DNA of 40,905 nt from a virus: IMG/VR virus record IMGVR_UViG_3300027854_000001, positions 1 through 40,905 of that record. One strand, 5' to 3'. Below are positions 19,949 to 28,553 of this stretch, one piece after another; the stretch's first letter is position 1, and each line of letters begins with the position of its first letter. Below the pieces are notes generated by a model. It was not told the DNA's origin. It did not search any database and was given only the letters and a program-made list of their open reading frames with translations. Both the position numbers and the translations under genes were made by a program.

Positions 19949-21522
19949 GTGAAATTCTTGAGCAGAAGCTTGCGGAAAGGGCAAAAGCCCGCACCGACAG
20001 GCTGTTTCTAGCTTGTGATGTGCTTGGTTACGACTTCACAGCAGAGACCCATCAAGAGTTGTTTGATACTTACCCTGAATTTAGGGAAGACGTACCTTGG
20101 GCAGAGCAATTTGAGAAGGGTGACACGCTGATTTTGTGGCCGCGTGGTCATTTCAAGAGCACTGCGGTTGTTGTTTTGGCAATTCAGGCTATCTTAATCA
20201 ACCCCGACATCAGAATTTTGCTGATGCAGGGAACAATTAAGGTCACTAAGAACCTTCTCAAAGAAATTGCTTCACATTTTGACGGCACACACAGCCGGTC
20301 TAAGTTAAAAGAGTTGTTTCCTGAGTTTTGCGGCAACAAAAAGGAATTACAACTCTCTTCTGACCGATTTACGACACCGGCCCGCGTAAGAAAGCAGTTA
20401 CAGCAAGCAACTTGCACTGTTGCGTCGCCAAAATCCATAAAGACAGGTCAGCACTATGATTTGGGTTTCTTCGATGACCTCGTTAACGATGGAAACTACC
20501 GAAACCCTCTACTGCTTGACAAAGTGGAAGAGGATTTCAACATGGCAAGGCCGCTTGTTGATCCGGGTTGCCCGCGTTTTGTTTCCGGCACTCGCTATGC
20601 GTTTGGCGACTTGTACGAAAACATTATACGTCGCAACAAGGGGGAATGGCAGGTTAGTGTTAAGACGTGTTGGCGAGAAGATGGAGTAACCCCACGCTTC
20701 CCTCAGTACAAAACGAAAGATGGGCGGTTGGTTGGGTTGACCCGCGAAATACTGATGCAGATTGCATCAGACTCACCGGGGATATTTGCATCACAATACC
20801 TCAATTACCCAATTGCATCTTCACAGCAAGTTTTGCCTGAGCATGTGTTGCTTGCGGCTGTGATTGCAGAGAAAGACGCACCGGCTTTGTCACAGGCGAT
20901 CTTGTTTGTTGACCTGGCCTCTGAAGGTGAGCAACCTGACGATTCCGTTTGTATCGCGGGGAAGGTTGACAACATAGGCCGGATGTACATGGTGGATGGC
21001 AACGGCGGAGTTTTGCCGGTAGCTTCGTTGGCTGTGCTCGTTATCAACATGGTGTTGAAGCACAGGCCAATGAAGATCATGGTTGAGAAGACGGCAAGCG
21101 CAATTTACTTCGTTGAGTACCTGAAGGTTGTTTGTAAGTCACGAAACATTCAAGTACCCATTGAGTACATCAAGGTTGACAACAAGCCTGATGCGAAAAA
21201 CAAGCGGGTTGAGGCTCTTGCCGGTCACGTAAAGAACAAGCGGTTTTTCTTCTTTGCGGGTTTGCCGGGTTGGGAAAAGTTTGTAGAGCAAGCAAAGCAG
21301 TTTCCAAAAGGCAAACACGGTCATGATGATTGGCCGGATACAGCCGGGTTGATGGCTCAGGTGCTATCGACTAAGTACGTGGGTCAGGCGACACACATAC
21401 CGGTTTCAAAGAATCCGATGATTGACCTGTTAGCGCGTGACCCGGTGATGCAGGGGATTGACAACATGGGTCAGGAAACAACGCAGGATTACGGTGATTG
21501 TGGCTCTGAGTTTGCGTGTTGA
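19939..21522 (+). CDS. terL: Terminase large subunit
   Basis: 527 residues; TTG start at 19939 with AAGGG 8 bases upstream. The ATPase domain has a Walker A variant PRGHFKST (68-75) and Walker B GFFDD (176-180). The C-terminal RNase H-like nuclease has its first metal Asp in ILFVDLASEG (D325) and late acidic residues in HGHDDWPD. It pumps DNA into the prohead and cuts it. The layout is like that of podovirus terminases. Confidence 0.95.
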   Translation: MGVSEILEQKLAERAKARTDRLFLACDVLGYDFTAETHQELFDTYPEFREDVPWAEQFEKGDTLILWPRGHFKSTAVVVLAIQAILINPDIRILLMQGTIKVTKNLLKEIASHFDGTHSRSKLKELFPEFCGNKKELQLSSDRFTTPARVRKQLQQATCTVASPKSIKTGQHYDLGFFDDLVNDGNYRNPLLLDKVEEDFNMARPLVDPGCPRFVSGTRYAFGDLYENIIRRNKGEWQVSVKTCWREDGVTPRFPQYKTKDGRLVGLTREILMQIASDSPGIFASQYLNYPIASSQQVLPEHVLLAAVIAEKDAPALSQAILFVDLASEGEQPDDSVCIAGKVDNIGRMYMVDGNGGVLPVASLAVLVINMVLKHRPMKIMVEKTASAIYFVEYLKVVCKSRNIQVPIEYIKVDNKPDAKNKRVEALAGHVKNKRFFFFAGLPGWEKFVEQAKQFPKGKHGHDDWPDTAGLMAQVLSTKYVGQATHIPVSKNPMIDLLARDPVMQGIDNMGQETTQDYGDCGSEFAC

Positions 21523-21531
21523 GGTAACTAG

Positions 21532-23502
21532 ATGCCTGGTTTTGACACATTATCAACAGCAGTTGATCTAAGTGCAGCGTTAGCCCCATTAACCCCTGAA
21601 AAGGTTGAATTTGATAACGCATGGGATGACGAAACCGCCCTTGGTATTGTTCTTGCTGATGTTGATGCTGCACTTGCTTATGAGCAAGCAAAGTCGTTTG
21701 TAACCTCCATTCAGGTTGCAGACGATTTGATTCGCGGTTATGTCCGTGTGAGGCCGTGGCCCAACACCGACAAGCCCCGCTCTGCTCTGTCAATGCCTGT
21801 GGTGCTTGAAGCGGTTGAGAAGATCATGCCGCACTTGCACCTAAGCATTTTTGGCTCAGGTAAAGACCCATTCCACGTTGAGGCAGTTGGTAAAACCAAA
21901 AAGGAAGCGGCTTCAGCTTGGCAATCGTTGCTTCGTTGGGCCGTGAAGGTCAGTGACTTCAAGGAAGGCTCACGCCTGACCATGAAGACCTGTTTGCAGT
22001 ATGGGTGGGCCGGTGGTTTCACAGGTTGGGAGTCACAGGAAGTTGTTAACAAGAAATATCGCAAAACCGCAGACGGCAAAATCGAGCGTGATCCAACTGC
22101 GAAATCAGAGGTTATAGCGAAGCCCACGTATGAGGCCGCCAATCTCAAGAACACGCTTTATGATCCTTGCTGCCCGTCGCAAGACCCGCGTAAGTGCCGC
22201 TTCGTTGTTAAGCGCATACCCATCACGGCTTATGACCTTGATGATTTGCGGGCCGATGACACCTACAAGAACGTACCAACGCGAGAAGAATTAAAGACCA
22301 TCCTTGCGAATAAAGAGGAACCTACCAAAGATTCAACCGTTTCTTTGAAGCCGAATCAGACGCGGGAATTACAGGCTCAGGCAGATACAATGCCTGCCTC
22401 CAAAGACCCGTTGATGTCTAATTTGGAGTTGATTGAGTACCGCACTGATGACCGCGTTGTTACGGTGCTTCAGCGGGTGATTGTCATTCGTAATGAAATG
22501 ACCGATGAGGGTAAGGGCTGTGTTGGGTGTGCCTTCATTGATGTCATTGACAGTATGTTTGGTTTTGGTATTGCCCGCCTGTTGAACGGTGAGCAACGTT
22601 TACAACAGGGTGTGTTGAATACTTGGGTTGATTCGCTTGCGCTTGTCCTCAACCCATCATTTCAACAGATCAAAGGCACGCTAGGCAACGGTAATCAGAA
22701 TATTAGCATTGCACCTGGCAAGGTTGTCACGGTTGAAGGCGAGTTGAAGCCGTTAGTTGCTACGGATGTCAGCAAGACGGCCAATGACGCGATTGAGCTA
22801 TCTTCGCAGCGTGCTATGAAGCGTGTTGGTGCTGAAGGCGGCTCTAATATGCCCACTCAGGCCATGCGTACCGGCTCAGGTGTGCAGGCGTTTCAGGGCG
22901 ATATTACGCAGCGGCTTCAGTACTTCATGGAAATTTACCTTGATATGGTTTTTATTCCTGTATTGAAGGCTTTCCTTGCTCACGCGAAAGAACACCTGAC
23001 CCCGGATCAGATTAACCAAATTCTCGGAGATGAAACAGGTAAAACGTTTGAGGGTGACATTCTTGATGTTTACAACGCTGATGTGAAAATTGAAATTATC
23101 AGTGGTGTGAAACTAACAACCAAGCAGGCAGCCGCGCAAGCCGCGCCTTTGATTCTTCAGTTTCTTCAGAATGCGGCTGTGCAGGATTCGTTGCAGGTAC
23201 AGGCGCGAAAGTTTGATTATGCAGGCTTCGCTGAGGAATATCTTGAGTTGATGGGTTGGGACATTGACCAACTCTTTGTTGCAATGACTGATGCAGACCT
23301 GAAGCGTGCTCAGGAACAGAATCAGGCCATGAGCCGCGCTAACGGAATGATGCAGCTACAACAGCAGAAACATTCGGATGATCTTGACACGATTGATAAG
23401 AAGTCAGCAGATCAAGCCTCTATTGCTGTACTTCGTTCGCACCTGAAGGTTGAAGAGCAGAAGGGGCTTGATGCGATGGAGGGCAACAACAGTGGACAAT
23501 AA
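21532..23502 (+). CDS. Portal protein (podovirus type)
   Basis: 656 residues; ATG 21532 shortly after TerL. Features include DLIRGYVRVRPW, an N-terminal wing, a central region with VDSLALVLNPSFQ, and a helical C-terminal barrel with Gln-rich sequence (RAQEQNQAMSRANGMM). The large size fits P22/N4-like podovirus portals, which form the dodecameric DNA channel and, through the barrel, a pressure sensor. Position between terminase and scaffold/capsid agrees. Confidence 0.9.
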   Translation: MPGFDTLSTAVDLSAALAPLTPEKVEFDNAWDDETALGIVLADVDAALAYEQAKSFVTSIQVADDLIRGYVRVRPWPNTDKPRSALSMPVVLEAVEKIMPHLHLSIFGSGKDPFHVEAVGKTKKEAASAWQSLLRWAVKVSDFKEGSRLTMKTCLQYGWAGGFTGWESQEVVNKKYRKTADGKIERDPTAKSEVIAKPTYEAANLKNTLYDPCCPSQDPRKCRFVVKRIPITAYDLDDLRADDTYKNVPTREELKTILANKEEPTKDSTVSLKPNQTRELQAQADTMPASKDPLMSNLELIEYRTDDRVVTVLQRVIVIRNEMTDEGKGCVGCAFIDVIDSMFGFGIARLLNGEQRLQQGVLNTWVDSLALVLNPSFQQIKGTLGNGNQNISIAPGKVVTVEGELKPLVATDVSKTANDAIELSSQRAMKRVGAEGGSNMPTQAMRTGSGVQAFQGDITQRLQYFMEIYLDMVFIPVLKAFLAHAKEHLTPDQINQILGDETGKTFEGDILDVYNADVKIEIISGVKLTTKQAAAQAAPLILQFLQNAAVQDSLQVQARKFDYAGFAEEYLELMGWDIDQLFVAMTDADLKRAQEQNQAMSRANGMMQLQQQKHSDDLDTIDKKSADQASIAVLRSHLKVEEQKGLDAMEGNNSGQ

Positions 23503-23755
23503 AGACCTTATGGCGATGAGGGCCTCGTTGATTGAAACAACAGCTTCGCGGGGATGGTCTTATGTTGAAAAGTTTTCTGAAACTATTGTAAGAGAGTTGG
23601 AAAGTGCGGCCATAGCTGAGGAAGATGACACTAAGGCCCACGGCTTGCGGCGAGATGCGCGGGGTGCGCGAAAGTTCAAAGATGCGCTCTTTCAACGCAT
23701 TCAACTTGCACGCAATCAAGAGCCTGAAATGTTTTTGGAAGTAGCAACCGACTAG
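23492..23755 (+). CDS. Small helical hypothetical protein between portal and scaffold
   Basis: 87 residues; GTG 23492 with GGAGGG 8 bases upstream, overlapping the portal end. Helical and highly charged (for example ETIVRELESAAIAEEDD then LRRDARGARKFKDALFQRI). No family recognised. Its place suggests a head-assembly accessory. Confidence 0.75.
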   Translation: MDNKDLMAMRASLIETTASRGWSYVEKFSETIVRELESAAIAEEDDTKAHGLRRDARGARKFKDALFQRIQLARNQEPEMFLEVATD

Positions 23756-23766
23756 GAGATTAAAAC

Positions 23767-24666
23767 ATGGCGACAACCACTGTTACACCTGATCTTGAAA
23801 CAATTTCGATGGATGATTTGAGGAAGCTTGCTGAAGAAGAAGCCGCTAAAGCATCTACTACTACATCCATCGTGGAAGAAGCGAAGCCTGAGGAAGTAAA
23901 AGAGGTTGTTGAGGAAGTAGTTGAACAGCCAAAGACTTTCTTCTCTGAGCGCACCATTGATCTTGGTGACGGTGCCGGGGTGCAAGTATTCAAGGGTAAG
24001 GGTGATACGCGGGAGGCCGCATTAGAAGACCTATCTGACAAGCTTGCGGAGGCACAGAAGAACGCCACGAAGAAGATTCGTGAGCAGGCGGAAGCACTCA
24101 AGGCGAAGCCCGTTGAGAAGATTTATACGGCTGATGAGGAATCGCTGTACTCGGCTGAGTTGCTTAAGGCTCCAACGGTTGCTTTCAAAAAATTGTTCAA
24201 GGAAGTAACCGGAGTTGATGTCGAAGAGTTTAAGACGGTAACGGCACGTGAAAAAGCGTTTCAGGCCGGTCAAGAAAAGAAACGCATTGCCGATAACTTT
24301 GTTGCAATTAACCCTGACTTTGCGGATACAGAGCGCAACGGGCGGTTGATTAACAAATGGTGCGAGTTGCACAACGATTTTAGTTTTGAAGGTTTGAACA
24401 AGGCTTACCAAGACCTTAACGAAAGCGGATTGCTTGATGTGAAAGGTGAGGAAGCGGGACACGTGCAGGAAGAAGATAAGTCTGTAACTCGGATTGAGCC
24501 AAAGACTGAAGTTACCCCATCGCGTGTAACGAAGAAGGCCAGCGGAATATCAACACAACGAAAAACGGTTGTGCCGGTAGCTGCTTCGACTTCTGAGGAA
24601 GATATGTATGCGTTGCCATTAGAGGAACTTCGCAAGCGTGCTAACCAGCAACTTGCAAGCCGCTAA
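23767..24666 (+). CDS. Scaffolding-like protein
   Basis: 299 residues, strongly acidic and Glu/Lys/Ala-rich, with long helices (LRKLAEEEAAKASTTTSIVE, then EALKAKPVEKIYTADEE) and a basic, helical C-terminus (LPLEELRKRANQQLASR) of the type that contacts capsid protein. It lies directly upstream of the major capsid gene. Low sequence complexity makes the call positional and compositional. Confidence 0.8.
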   Translation: MATTTVTPDLETISMDDLRKLAEEEAAKASTTTSIVEEAKPEEVKEVVEEVVEQPKTFFSERTIDLGDGAGVQVFKGKGDTREAALEDLSDKLAEAQKNATKKIREQAEALKAKPVEKIYTADEESLYSAELLKAPTVAFKKLFKEVTGVDVEEFKTVTAREKAFQAGQEKKRIADNFVAINPDFADTERNGRLINKWCELHNDFSFEGLNKAYQDLNESGLLDVKGEEAGHVQEEDKSVTRIEPKTEVTPSRVTKKASGISTQRKTVVPVAASTSEEDMYALPLEELRKRANQQLASR

Positions 24667-24709
24667 CCAACCCATCAATCTTTAACTTTTTCATCTGAGG
24701 TAACACAAC

Positions 24710-25771
24710 ATGTTTAACCTAGTAAAATTTGTGGCACAACTTTGGTTGCAGTCGTTTATCAACTGCATCTTTAAGGGTGCGCTCCCCACTGCTGCATCAG
24801 TAATTAGCAGCGGCTTGAGTGGCTATCCCACGGTCTACTATGACCGTACGGCGCTAGACACTCTGCAAGCAAATCTGTTCTTCTATCCCGCGTGTGAGCT
24901 ACGGCCCATGCCTGATATGAGCGGCGTTGCTATGCAAATCTTCAACTATACGAAGATGGCCGCTAACACTACGGCTGTCACGGAAGGCACTCCTGCTTCC
25001 GGTCAGACGCTTTCTCAAAACACCAAGACCATCAACCTGTCGAACTATGCGGATTACGTATCGTTCTCCAACAAGGTGGTCCTTACCGCAATCAGCGACA
25101 CCGTTGCTGAGGGTGCGGCTCTGTTGGCCTATCGTGGTGCGTTGTCTGTTGACAACATCATCTCGACTGCGGTTGACACTGCTGCTAACTCTGACAGTGT
25201 TGCTTGCATCGATGTCAACAACGGCAGTTACATGACTGCTGCGCTTGCTCGACAGGCTGTTTGGCAGCTTCGCTCTAAGGACGTGAAACCCAAGAAGAAC
25301 GGATTGTTCTTCTCTCTGATTCACTCCCTCAGTGCGTATGATCTTGTCAACGATAGCTCTGCGGGTGGCACGCTTGACTTGCAGAAGTATTCCGACACGA
25401 CTGCACCCCGCAACCAAGCCCTTGTTGGTATTCAGGGTCAGCGCATCGGCAACATCGGTGGTACTGAGTGGTACGAAAGCAACGCAGTGCCCACCGAAAC
25501 CAACTGGCAGTCCACTTCTAAGATTGCCTATCACAACTACACCTTCGGGTGGCAGGCGTTTCTTGCATCTTCATTGGGAAGAACAAACTTGAATCAAAAG
25601 AACTTCTCCGTGACGGTGCGCCGTTACGATCAGGGCAACAGCATTGATGTCGCTGGCCTGATTTCGGCTGCTACCTTCTACAATTTTTTCTTTGGCGTGG
25701 TCTCTTCTCCAGACACCGCAAACTCAATCAACCACTTCCGCCGAATCCGCGTGGAATCTTCGATTGGGTAG
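24710..25771 (+). CDS. Major capsid protein, N4-gp56 family
   Basis: 353 residues; ATG 24710 with GAGG and a 9-base spacer. The sequence AANTTAVTEGTPASGQTLSQ, then YADYVSFSNKV, and ALSVDNIIS follow the N4-gp56-type HK97-fold capsid pattern. A terminal FRRIRVESSIG is also typical. It would form the icosahedral shell. A perfect hairpin lies 25 bp after the stop. Confidence 0.9.
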   Translation: MFNLVKFVAQLWLQSFINCIFKGALPTAASVISSGLSGYPTVYYDRTALDTLQANLFFYPACELRPMPDMSGVAMQIFNYTKMAANTTAVTEGTPASGQTLSQNTKTINLSNYADYVSFSNKVVLTAISDTVAEGAALLAYRGALSVDNIISTAVDTAANSDSVACIDVNNGSYMTAALARQAVWQLRSKDVKPKKNGLFFSLIHSLSAYDLVNDSSAGGTLDLQKYSDTTAPRNQALVGIQGQRIGNIGGTEWYESNAVPTETNWQSTSKIAYHNYTFGWQAFLASSLGRTNLNQKNFSVTVRRYDQGNSIDVAGLISAATFYNFFFGVVSSPDTANSINHFRRIRVESSIG

Positions 25772-25796
25772 CCATCAAGAAAAATTGTGTGCTTGC

Positions 25797-25820
25797 GGGA
25801 GTCCTGTATATAGGACTCCC
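25797..25820 (+). terminator. Hairpin after the capsid gene
   Basis: GGGAGTCCT and AGGACTCCC form a perfect nine-pair stem with loop GTATAT. It follows the capsid stop by 25 bp and precedes the next gene by 39 bp. There is no U-tract, only AAAGGCTATATAG, so it is either a partial terminator that lowers downstream expression relative to capsid or an mRNA-stabilising 3' end. Confidence 0.55.
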
Positions 25821-25859
25821 AAAGGCTATATAGATAATCTTTGTTCTAAAGGAAACTCT

Positions 25860-26126
25860 ATGAGTGTACCTATGTTCATTAACATCTATTCAAGTGGCAA
25901 CATCTGGGTTAGTAATGAGGCAGGCCAAGACCCCAAGACCTATAAAGGTACTCAGGGCGAAAGTGGTACGCTTGTTACTTGTATCAAAGTTAACTCCAAT
26001 GCCTCCCATCAGAAGGTCGCAACACTAACCGGCAGCGGCAATGCTTCTGCATCGGCCTTGGCTGAAACGCTTGGTCTTGGTACAGGTGCTTCAGGCAGTC
26101 GCCATACTGTAAAAGAAATCACCTAA
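25860..26126 (+). CDS. Hypothetical virion protein, 88 residues
   Basis: ATG 25860 with AAAGGA upstream. Begins MSVPMFINIYSSGNIWVSNE; predicted beta-rich and then Gly/Ser/Ala-rich. It lies just after the major capsid gene, a usual position for a head-decoration protein. Not recognised as a family. Confidence 0.75.
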   Translation: MSVPMFINIYSSGNIWVSNEAGQDPKTYKGTQGESGTLVTCIKVNSNASHQKVATLTGSGNASASALAETLGLGTGASGSRHTVKEIT

Positions 26127-26129
26127 ACC

Positions 26130-26462
26130 ATGGAAGAGGTTGACATCAGAGCACCACTTTATTACGTGTTGGGCCGCGACATAGCTCACGGTGATTTAGT
26201 GGCGGCTCATTTTGTCTTCACCATCACACCATGTGCAACCGGGGTTGTTAGTCGCCACAGTGACAAGCAGTTGATTGAGCATTTCGTCTTTCAGACGCTC
26301 AAAGCAGACGATGAGACGGCTTGCGAAGAGTTAGCCGCTCACTTATCTCGCTCAACCGGCTGTCCTATGTTGACTGTTGGTGATGGCAAAGATATGACGG
26401 CTGTTTTCCACGATGGGAGTAGAGAGACGATATGCTTATCCAACCTGACCGCAATGAATTAG
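26130..26462 (+). CDS. Hypothetical protein, 110 residues
   Basis: ATG 26130, three bases after the previous stop. Begins MEEVDIRAPLYYVLGRDIAH, with beta-strand-like segments, HxLIEHFVFQTLKADDE and a helix. It overlaps the next gene by 31 bp. No membrane segment. Probably a minor structural or assembly protein by position. Confidence 0.75.
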   Translation: MEEVDIRAPLYYVLGRDIAHGDLVAAHFVFTITPCATGVVSRHSDKQLIEHFVFQTLKADDETACEELAAHLSRSTGCPMLTVGDGKDMTAVFHDGSRETICLSNLTAMN

Positions 26463-26986
26463 GCGACAAACGGTTAGACCCAAAAGAGGGTGTTGCGCGT
26501 AAGCGTGAGGAATGCCTTGCGATGGCTGCAACTCGCCGTCTTCCCCATCAAGCGGAATTGGAAGACCCTACACGTGCGCTAGGGCCGCGCTTGCAATTCA
26601 GTGAGTTTGTTTCTCGGCTGAAGCGGGTTATTCCTGCGCTGAAAGTGTTGGATGGATCACCCGGCAGTGTTGCTCTGTATTTTCCGCGCAATAGTGAGGA
26701 ATTACAGGAAGCAACACAGGCTTGGACGGTAGACCGTGATGTGTTTTTTCTTGCTAATAAGTATGTTGGTGGCTTCCCAAAGCAAGAAATTCAGGAGTAC
26801 AGCACCGTTGACATTGATAACGCGATGCTGGCAACGAAAGAGCACCGGGGTTGGAGGTCTGTGTTGATGAACCTCATAACTGCCGGTGTTGTTAGCTATC
26901 AGGCAGTGGTTAAAGAGTTTGGCGACACAGGAACGGATAGGCGCGGGTGGCGGTGGCGATCTGAGTTAAGAAGCTTCACAAATTAA
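26432..26986 (+). CDS. Hypothetical structural-region protein, 184 residues
   Basis: ATG 26432 with GGGAG upstream, overlapping the preceding gene. Charged N-terminus (RNELGDKRLDPKEGVARKRE) and a mixed alpha/beta body including VALYFPRNSEELQEA and WRSVLMNLITAGVVSYQAV, ending basic with several Trp residues. Family unknown. Located in the head-to-tail gene block. Confidence 0.75.
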   Translation: MLIQPDRNELGDKRLDPKEGVARKREECLAMAATRRLPHQAELEDPTRALGPRLQFSEFVSRLKRVIPALKVLDGSPGSVALYFPRNSEELQEATQAWTVDRDVFFLANKYVGGFPKQEIQEYSTVDIDNAMLATKEHRGWRSVLMNLITAGVVSYQAVVKEFGDTGTDRRGWRWRSELRSFTN

Positions 26987-26999
26987 AGGAGACGATCAA

Positions 27000-27440
27000 A
27001 TGAGTAATCAAATTTTGAGCCTTACGGCGGCTGATTTGAATGCAATGATTGCGGCGGCTGTAACAGCCGCTGTGGTGGAATCGAAGAAACCGGCACCAAA
27101 GACTGAGCAGGAACTTGCGGCCATTGAAATGGCACAGGAGCACCGTAAACAAACGGCGCAAAGCCTGATTGCTCAGAAAGAGAACGAAAGGGCTATTCAA
27201 CGCATTTGCGCTCACGAACACAGTAAGCGTGAAGGCGGGGGCACCCATTGCGTTCATGTGCGAGAGGAAGACCCGCGTTCACCCGGCTTTATTTTGTGTC
27301 AGAAGTGTCAGGGTCGCATCAGGCCGGGGGTTGCTGATGTTGATGGGCTTCCGTTTCAGCGTGACCGGGGAGCAATTTACGACAATGCGTTGTTTAACAG
27401 GCTCTTCCAAGACTGCGGCGAAGCTTCTTTGATGGGGTAA
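27000..27440 (+). CDS. Zinc-ribbon-like virion-region protein
   Basis: 146 residues; ATG 27000 with AAGGAG upstream. An Ala-rich helix at the start is followed by a helical charged region and then a metal-binding-like segment: ICAHEHSKREGGGTHC and later ILCQKCQGRIRPG (C-x2-C). Such proteins appear between capsid and connector genes of some podoviruses. Role unknown. Confidence 0.75.
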   Translation: MSNQILSLTAADLNAMIAAAVTAAVVESKKPAPKTEQELAAIEMAQEHRKQTAQSLIAQKENERAIQRICAHEHSKREGGGTHCVHVREEDPRSPGFILCQKCQGRIRPGVADVDGLPFQRDRGAIYDNALFNRLFQDCGEASLMG

Positions 27441-27443
27441 CAA

Positions 27444-28553
27444 ATGCCTTCTACAATCACATTGCAGACCGTTTCTAATTTCTGTTCCACCCATGCCGAT
27501 TTACTTCCTCTTACTGGCGTGGGTGGTTTTACGTCAGAGCCTTTTCTTTCTATTGCCAATGACGCTGTAGCAGAGATTATTAATGATGAGCAGGCTTGGA
27601 AGTTCAACAGCGTTGAGTTGTTTGATGCAGTTCAAACTTTTCAACCGCTGATAACTTCCACCAACAAACAGGATTACCTGTTTGCGGGTGCGTCTGCTTT
27701 TGTATTGCAGGTTAGTGGGGCACAGCAAGTGCAATCGAGTGGTGCAGCGATTGACCTAATAGCAAACGGTGGGGTCACAGTGTCAGGCGGGGTTGTGACG
27801 GTGAAGACTCTTGAGCCTCACCGGTTTGCTGTTGGTAACGTGGTGAACTTGGTGGGACTGTTCTTCACTACCGGAACAGCGGCCAACTATAACTCAACCT
27901 ATACCGACAATGGCAATTCGGCAAGTTGGTCAACCGGTTACACCATCACGACTGTGACAGCCAAAAGCTTCAGCTTTGCAGCCGGTACGGGTCAGAACAA
28001 TGCAGACGCGGGCGGGGCACCGGGCTTTGGTCTTTTGAACGGTGCCACTTCCCCCAACACACCCGCCTTTGGTTGGTTAACCGGTGCAACCATGATGGAG
28101 TTGAATAACAACTCTAGTCCTGCAAATTGGAGACAGATGAAGGCGGTTAAGGAACTTCCGAAATGGCAGCGTGTGTCTGATCCTGAGAAGGTTGCCATGG
28201 TTCAAGACCTTGGTACAGGGGTCTTGAAATTTCGTTTTATGCAGATACCAGGCGGGGTCATTTGGGCGGTTAACCTGATTTACCAACAGGCAGCCCCGCT
28301 GTTCACTTCGATGTCTAACACGTGGTCACCCATCCCCGATAACTACGGTGATTTGATTCGACAGGCCGCGCTGTACCGGTGTTACCGGTACTTGAATCCA
28401 AACTCACCATCAACAGTGAATGAGAAAAAGAAACTTGAACAGGTGATTGCGAAGTCACAGGGTCACGATGATGCGGAAGAATCAAACGTGTACCTGCAAC
28501 CAACCGAAGGTCTTGTTGATGACTACTGGCCTTCTTACGGCGGAACTTACTAA
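27444..28553 (+). CDS. Head-tail adaptor / connector protein
   Basis: 369 residues; ATG 27444. The helical ends (for example FLSIANDAVAEIINDEQAWKF at the start and DLIRQAALYRCYRYLNPN near the end) match podovirus adaptor proteins such as P22 gp4 or tail-tube protein A. The centre (about 85-215) is an inserted beta-rich, Gly/Asn-rich domain. It would form a ring below the portal. It directly precedes the large tail-hub gene. Confidence 0.8.
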   Translation: MPSTITLQTVSNFCSTHADLLPLTGVGGFTSEPFLSIANDAVAEIINDEQAWKFNSVELFDAVQTFQPLITSTNKQDYLFAGASAFVLQVSGAQQVQSSGAAIDLIANGGVTVSGGVVTVKTLEPHRFAVGNVVNLVGLFFTTGTAANYNSTYTDNGNSASWSTGYTITTVTAKSFSFAAGTGQNNADAGGAPGFGLLNGATSPNTPAFGWLTGATMMELNNNSSPANWRQMKAVKELPKWQRVSDPEKVAMVQDLGTGVLKFRFMQIPGGVIWAVNLIYQQAAPLFTSMSNTWSPIPDNYGDLIRQAALYRCYRYLNPNSPSTVNEKKKLEQVIAKSQGHDDAEESNVYLQPTEGLVDDYWPSYGGTY

